Positions 60,306 through 64,000 of a DNA stretch of 64,000 nt are shown here, one piece after another; within the stretch, counting starts at the first letter, position 1, and every line of letters begins with the position of its first letter. The notes under the pieces are model-generated. The model was given only the letters and a program-made list of their open reading frames with translations, was not told the origin of the DNA and did not search any database. Location: positions 62,001 through 126,000 of the forward strand of contig NZ_WEIO01000005.1 of the NCBI RefSeq assembly GCF_009183655.1, in the 5' to 3' direction. The position numbers and the translations under genes are program-made. The stretch is from Bacillus aerolatus (GTDB taxonomy: Bacteria > Bacillota > Bacilli > Bacillales > Domibacillaceae).

Positions 60306-61649
60306 TTAAAGAATACCGAGCACATCTAAGAAAACGATCACGATAATGACTGGCGCGAAATACTTAATTAATAGAAACCAGGCAGCAAAGATCTTTTTGC
60401 CAATCGATGACCCTTCGGAAATCTCTTCTATTAATCTTTGCTTGGAAATTTTCATCGGAACGAAAATGGCAATCAACAGTGCGCCAAGCGGCATTAACAT
60501 ATTGCTGACAAGGAAGTCGGCTGCATCAAAAATGGATTTATTAAAGATCGTTACGTCACTTAATACGCCGAATGACAAGGCGGAAGGAACGCCGACAAGA
60601 AAGATGAGCAATCCGATGATCCACGAGAATTTCATACGTTTACTGTCGTTTCCTTTGGATAGAACCGCTACGATAATTTCGAGCATCGAGAAAGCCGATG
60701 TTAAAGTTGCAAACAGGAACAGTACTAAAAAGGCGATTAAAAATATGACTCCAAATGGGATCTGGTTAAAGACTGTCGGCAAGACGTTGAATAATAATAC
60801 CGGACCGGCATCTGGCTTTAGGCCATAAGCGAAAACAGCCGGGAAAATCGCCAAGCCAGCCAAAATGGCTACGAGCAGGTTCATTGTCACAATCGAAATA
60901 GCCGATTGCGGAATGCTTTCTTTTTTCGATAAGTACGAGCTGTACGTAACCATGACGGACACCCCGACGCTGAGTGCGAAGAAAGACTGCCCCATCGCAA
61001 ATAGAACCGTTTCAGATGTGATTTTGGCTAAATCAGGCTTTAAGAAAAATTCAATTCCTTCCATTGATCCATCGAGCGTCACGGAGCGGAAAATGATCAA
61101 AAGGAATAAAATAAACAGCGCAGGCATCATAAACTGGCTTGCCTTCTCTATTCCTGCCGTTACTCCTTTTGATACGACGTAAATCGTGATGACCATAAAG
61201 ATAAATTGGGCCAGCACGGAAACCACCGGATCAGTAATCGTCTCTCCGAACAGCGCGCCGTATTCCGCTTCCGACAAGCCGCTTAAATCCCCTGTGAAAC
61301 TTTTGAAAATATAAATTAAAATCCAGCCGCCAACGACACTATAAAAAGATAATAACACGAAGCATGTAAATATCCCGAGACGGCCGATCAAATGCCACGA
61401 AGAGCCGGGGGCTAATTCTTTATAAGATTCAACCGCATCTTTCTGCGTACTTCTTCCAATAATAAATTCCCCAATTAAAAGCGGGAGTCCGACAAGCAGC
61501 GTAAACAAAATAAAAATTAAAAGAAAAATGCCTCCTCCGCTTGTCCCGGCCACATATGGAAACTTCCAAATGGCGCCGAGCCCGATCGCTGAACCCGCCG
61601 CGGCCAAGATAAAACCGAGTTTCGATGACCACTGTTCTTTTTGTTCCAT
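60306..61649 (-). CDS. Sodium-dependent amino acid transporter (SNF family)
   Basis: A 447-residue transporter of the LeuT fold. The first helix [31 protein letters not shown] contains the substrate- and sodium-binding GSAIGLG...W motif. About 11 helices are predicted, slightly short of 12 as in bacterial members such as YocR/YhdH. Substrate not visible; branched-chain or aromatic amino acids would suit the neighbouring catabolic genes. A cre site lies close upstream. Confidence 0.92.
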   Translation of the reverse strand: MEQKEQWSSKLGFILAAAGSAIGLGAIWKFPYVAGTSGGGIFLLIFILFTLLVGLPLLIGEFIIGRSTQKDAVESYKELAPGSSWHLIGRLGIFTCFVLLSFYSVVGGWILIYIFKSFTGDLSGLSEAEYGALFGETITDPVVSVLAQFIFMVITIYVVSKGVTAGIEKASQFMMPALFILFLLIIFRSVTLDGSMEGIEFFLKPDLAKITSETVLFAMGQSFFALSVGVSVMVTYSSYLSKKESIPQSAISIVTMNLLVAILAGLAIFPAVFAYGLKPDAGPVLLFNVLPTVFNQIPFGVIFLIAFLVLFLFATLTSAFSMLEIIVAVLSKGNDSKRMKFSWIIGLLIFLVGVPSALSFGVLSDVTIFNKSIFDAADFLVSNMLMPLGALLIAIFVPMKISKQRLIEEISEGSSIGKKIFAAWFLLIKYFAPVIIVIVFLDVLGIL

Positions 61650-61677
61650 TTCTTCACCTCACAAGTTTTTCATTAAA

Positions 61678-61691
61678 GAAAGCGCTTACAT
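61678..61691. promoter_or_regulatory. Probable CcpA cre site upstream of the SNF transporter
   Basis: AGAAAGCGCTTACA fits WGAAARCGYTTWCW, 29 bp before the transporter start, a good repression position. Confidence 0.65.
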
Positions 61692-61820
61692 TGTTTTTCT
61701 TTTCTATTACAAGCTTAATATATAACGTTATTCTTACGTCATTTTATCAATCGGTAATAGTTGAGTCAACCGCGTTTTTAGAAAACTTTCATTTTTTAAA
61801 AATGACTGGATTTTGAAAGT

Positions 61821-61848
61821 AAAAAAAGAGCGCAGCTGAGGCGCCCTT
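61821..61848 (-). terminator. Terminator of the nitronate monooxygenase-like gene
   Basis: GGGCGCC...GCGCT hairpin followed by seven T on the reverse strand. The 61849-61960 remainder shows no gene. Confidence 0.75.
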
Positions 61849-61960
61849 CGTTAAACATTTTCCCAGTAAAATTTTCTTTAAGAAAACTTTTGTCCGAAAG
61901 CGGCTCACCGTTGCATAATAGCACAAGCCAGCTCTCTCAGGCAACCGCAAAATACTTCCT

Positions 61961-62935
61961 TTATTTTGCGGCTTTTGATTTAACCGCTTCCAACTCTGCC
62001 GCTGTACGGTTGATCTGCCCGCCCGCTTCTGTGATCATGCTGTCGAGCAATTCTTTCACAGTCGGGATATGGTCAATCAGTCCGGAAATTTGGCCGCTGT
62101 TAATGAAGCCATTTTCCATGTCGCCTTCGATGGCGCCTTTGACGTGTTGTTTTTCCGATGTCCATTCTGCATATTGCTCCAATGTCATGCCTGCTTTTTC
62201 CCGCTCGTCCAATGTTCTCGCGTACGGCGTGTTTAAAATTCGTCTGACGCGGCCAACGCTGCGGCCGATGATCATCGTTTCCGTGTCACCCGCTTCAACG
62301 AGATTTTGCTTGTACCGCTCGTGAAATGGTGCTTCCTGCGTAGCAATTAACCGCGTACCGATTTGCACACCGCTTGCGCCGAGCATGAGCGCGGCCGCAA
62401 GACCATGACCATCGCCTATGCCGCCGGCTGCCAACACCGGGACATTGACGTGCTTCACAATTTGTGGAATAAGCGTAAACGTCGTCAGCTCCAAATTGGA
62501 ATTGATGCCGGCTGCTTCAAATCCTTCCGCCACGAGAATATCCGCACCGGCCGCTTCTGCTTTTTGCGCATGCTTCACAGAAGCGACCAGCGCAATAACA
62601 GTGATGCCATGCTCATGAAGCACCGGAATGAGCGGCGCCGGATTGCCGGCTGAAAGAGAAACGACCGGAATGTTATGTTTAATGACGAGTTCGATTAATT
62701 CTTTCGTATACGGCGACACACTAATCGCGATATTCACTGCAAAGTTTTTAGTCGTCCGCTGTTTTGTTTCTAAAATAATTTTTTCTACTTCATCCGGCGT
62801 CATCGTGCCGCAGCCGATCGTGCCGAGACCGCCCGCTTCTGACACCGCAGCTGTCAGCTGGGCATTGCTGATGTTGCCCATTCCCCCTTGGATGATCGGG
62901 TAGTCTATCTGAAGTTTCTCACAAATGTATTTCAT
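61961..62935 (-). CDS. Nitronate monooxygenase / FabK-like enoyl-ACP reductase family protein
   Basis: A 324-residue FMN-binding TIM barrel: PIIQGGMGNISNAQLTAAVSEAGGLGTIG at the start, EGFEAAGINSN near 138, VPVLAAGGIGDGHGLAAALMLGASGVQIGTRLIATQEAPFH near 170-210. The 2-nitropropane dioxygenase family includes nitronate monooxygenases and FabK; the motif GxGxxxAAALMLGAxGVQIGTRF is shared. Without the full active-site set I leave the activity open. It is divergent from a gamma-carbonic-anhydrase-like gene. Confidence 0.88.
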   Translation of the reverse strand: MKYICEKLQIDYPIIQGGMGNISNAQLTAAVSEAGGLGTIGCGTMTPDEVEKIILETKQRTTKNFAVNIAISVSPYTKELIELVIKHNIPVVSLSAGNPAPLIPVLHEHGITVIALVASVKHAQKAEAAGADILVAEGFEAAGINSNLELTTFTLIPQIVKHVNVPVLAAGGIGDGHGLAAALMLGASGVQIGTRLIATQEAPFHERYKQNLVEAGDTETMIIGRSVGRVRRILNTPYARTLDEREKAGMTLEQYAEWTSEKQHVKGAIEGDMENGFINSGQISGLIDHIPTVKELLDSMITEAGGQINRTAAELEAVKSKAAK

Positions 62936-63015
62936 GATTTCTCCTCCTCTTAATAAGAATGTTATAATAAATGAAAAAGAAAAACAATTGCGTTAATTTT
63001 AATGGAGGGGAAGAA

Positions 63016-63546
63016 ATGATTGTCAATTACAAAGGAAAAAAAGCACAGTTGGATTCATCCGTTTTTGTTGCACCGAGCGCCCAATTAATTGGCGATGTAC
63101 ACGTCGGGGAAGAATCAACAATTTGGTTTAACGCCGTGCTTCGGGGAGATGAAGGCCCGATTACGATCGGGAAAAGATGCAGCATTCAAGACAACTCGAC
63201 GATCCACTTATATGAAGGCGCACCCGTTGTCGTTGAAGATGAAGTCACCGTCGGGCACAACGTTATTTTGCACGGCTGCAAAGTCGGCAGACGCTCAATT
63301 ATCGGCATGGGCTCGACGATTCTCGATCATGCGGAGATCGGAGAAGAATGCATCATCGGCGCCAACACATTAATTCCAAACGGCAAAAAAGTCCCGCCCC
63401 GCTCGCTCGTCGTCGGCTCGCCGGGAAAAGTCGTCCGCGAATTAACTGAAAAAGACTTGGAACTCATTCAACTGTCCATTGATTCTTACGTTCAAAAAGG
63501 ATACGAATTCCGCGAAATTTTCGCCGATGAAAACAACTATAAATAA
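63016..63546 (+). CDS. Gamma-carbonic-anhydrase-like hexapeptide protein
   Basis: About 176 residues with a left-handed beta-helix made of hexapeptide repeats, and zinc-ligand-type histidines in STIHLYEGAP, VTVGHNVILHGC near residues 65-90. Family members include YtoA, PaaY and CaiE; PaaY-like thioesterases occur in phenylacetate operons, which would fit the paaX gene next door. ATG at 63016 follows GGAGGGGA by 4-5 bases; the frame to 62971 lacks a ribosome site. Confidence 0.9.
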   Translation: MIVNYKGKKAQLDSSVFVAPSAQLIGDVHVGEESTIWFNAVLRGDEGPITIGKRCSIQDNSTIHLYEGAPVVVEDEVTVGHNVILHGCKVGRRSIIGMGSTILDHAEIGEECIIGANTLIPNGKKVPPRSLVVGSPGKVVRELTEKDLELIQLSIDSYVQKGYEFREIFADENNYK

Positions 63547-63553
63547 AATAAAC

Positions 63554-63582
63554 AGAGGCTGCCCGACTTTTGGGCAGCCTCT
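63554..63582. terminator. Terminator between the hexapeptide gene and paaX
   Basis: AGAGGCTGCCC/GGGCAGCCTCT stem followed by TTTCG. It lies between two convergent genes. Confidence 0.85.
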
Positions 63583-63653
63583 TTCGTTTACTGGCCAGTA
63601 AACCAGATTTACGAGCCGAACACCCTTTTTACGGGGCAGCCTTTTGTAGTTCT

Positions 63654-64000
63654 CTAGTTAATAATCAGCGGATGATCCGCCGCGTCATATGATTTGTCTT
63701 TGCGGCGCATGTCGTTGTCTTCGCGGAATACTTCTTCAAAGAACTGGCTCGCCGGTTCAGCGAGCAGCTTGTAATACTGTTCGAACAAGAGCGCCGCATG
63801 GTTGCCGTTCCACATATCCGGCAGCAGTTCTTTCGGCAGGCCAGGATCAGTAAAGAGAAACTTGCGGTATTCATGAACGAGGTTCGTCCGTTCGACGAAG
63901 CACTCGGCGTCGGTCATTTGTCCGCTTGCCATCGTGCTTTGATGAACGATGTATTTCTTGCTGTAGATAGAAATAAACTCTTCATATTTCCCTTCGATTT
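63654..64000 (-). CDS. paaX: PaaX-family transcriptional repressor, C-terminal part (runs off the window)
   Basis: The visible 114 codons read EGKYEEFISIYSKKYIVHQS, then ERTNLVHEYRKFLFTDPGLPKELLPDMWNGNHAALLFEQYYKLLAEPASQFFEEVF. This is the C-terminal region of PaaX, the phenylacetyl-CoA-responsive repressor of phenylacetate degradation (the YRKFxxxDPGLPxELLPxxWxG pattern is distinctive). The frame is open to the window edge, and the ATG at 63932 is internal. It implies a paa pathway beyond the right edge. Confidence 0.85.
   Translation of the reverse strand, partial: IEGKYEEFISIYSKKYIVHQSTMASGQMTDAECFVERTNLVHEYRKFLFTDPGLPKELLPDMWNGNHAALLFEQYYKLLAEPASQFFEEVFREDNDMRRKDKSYDAADHPLIIN

Overview
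The window looks like chromosome of a motile, aerobic member of the Bacillaceae (Bacillus sensu lato). The signs are the csrA-fliW-yviE-flgLK-flgN-flgM-yvyF-comF late-flagellar/competence block, KipI/KipA/KipR-type pyroglutamate genes, S-layer homology proteins, CcpA-type cre sites, sigma-D and sigma-54 promoters, strong GGAGG ribosome binding sites, and intergenic repeats that I recognise as common in this family. The genus cannot be fixed from the sequence alone.

Layout. 0-3 kb: a TRAP-TAXI transporter with a FadR-type regulator. 3.3-7.9 kb: a PAS/sigma-54 activator, a BCCT quaternary-amine transporter and a Rieske oxygenase with a consensus sigma-54 promoter. 8.5-16 kb: 5-oxoproline utilisation (ycsI, NRAMP-like transporter, pxpA, divergent pxpB-pxpC-accB-accC, kipR). 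16.4-24.7 kb: surface and membrane proteins (VWA lipoprotein, SLH protein, CAP protein, DUF2243, CtaG), an Rpn-type nuclease and several repeats. 24.8-27.1 kb: fliD with a sigma-D promoter. 27.3-32.8 kb: aminotransferase, ThDP enzyme, DAACS symporter and IclR regulator. 33.2-38.7 kb: an accessory island with two copies of a yjfB/coiled-coil gene pair, a retron-type reverse transcriptase with a small hydrophobic partner, and a modular nuclease-like protein. 38.7-49 kb: flagellin (interrupted by a group I intron, with a second intron core at its 3' end), the CsrA-FliW switch, hook-filament junction genes, flgM and comFA/comFC. 49-52.5 kb: an SLH enzyme and DegV. 52.8-60 kb: phenylalanine dehydrogenase, a four-gene 2-oxoacid dehydrogenase complex and an Lrp regulator. 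60-64 kb: an SNF transporter, a nitronate monooxygenase/FabK-like enzyme, a gamma-carbonic-anhydrase-like protein and the C-terminal part of a PaaX regulator.

How it works together. Three catabolic themes recur: quaternary amines, 5-oxoproline, and amino/oxo acids. In the last, phenylalanine dehydrogenase plus an oxoacid dehydrogenase next to paaX suggests phenylalanine to phenylpyruvate to phenylacetyl-CoA. Motility is controlled at several levels visible in sequence: sigma-D promoters on fliD, hag and flgM, CsrA sites in the hag leader beside csrA and fliW, and RNA splicing of hag.

The most unusual region is hag and its surroundings. A 281-nt group I intron splits the gene in frame. A second group I intron core directly follows the hag stop and is followed by another copy of the flagellin C-terminal codons and the only visible terminator. 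Two degraded copies of that intron end plus exon lie elsewhere in the window. The retron-like locus, whose partner gene has its ribosome binding site inside a strong hairpin, is the best candidate for an undescribed defence system.
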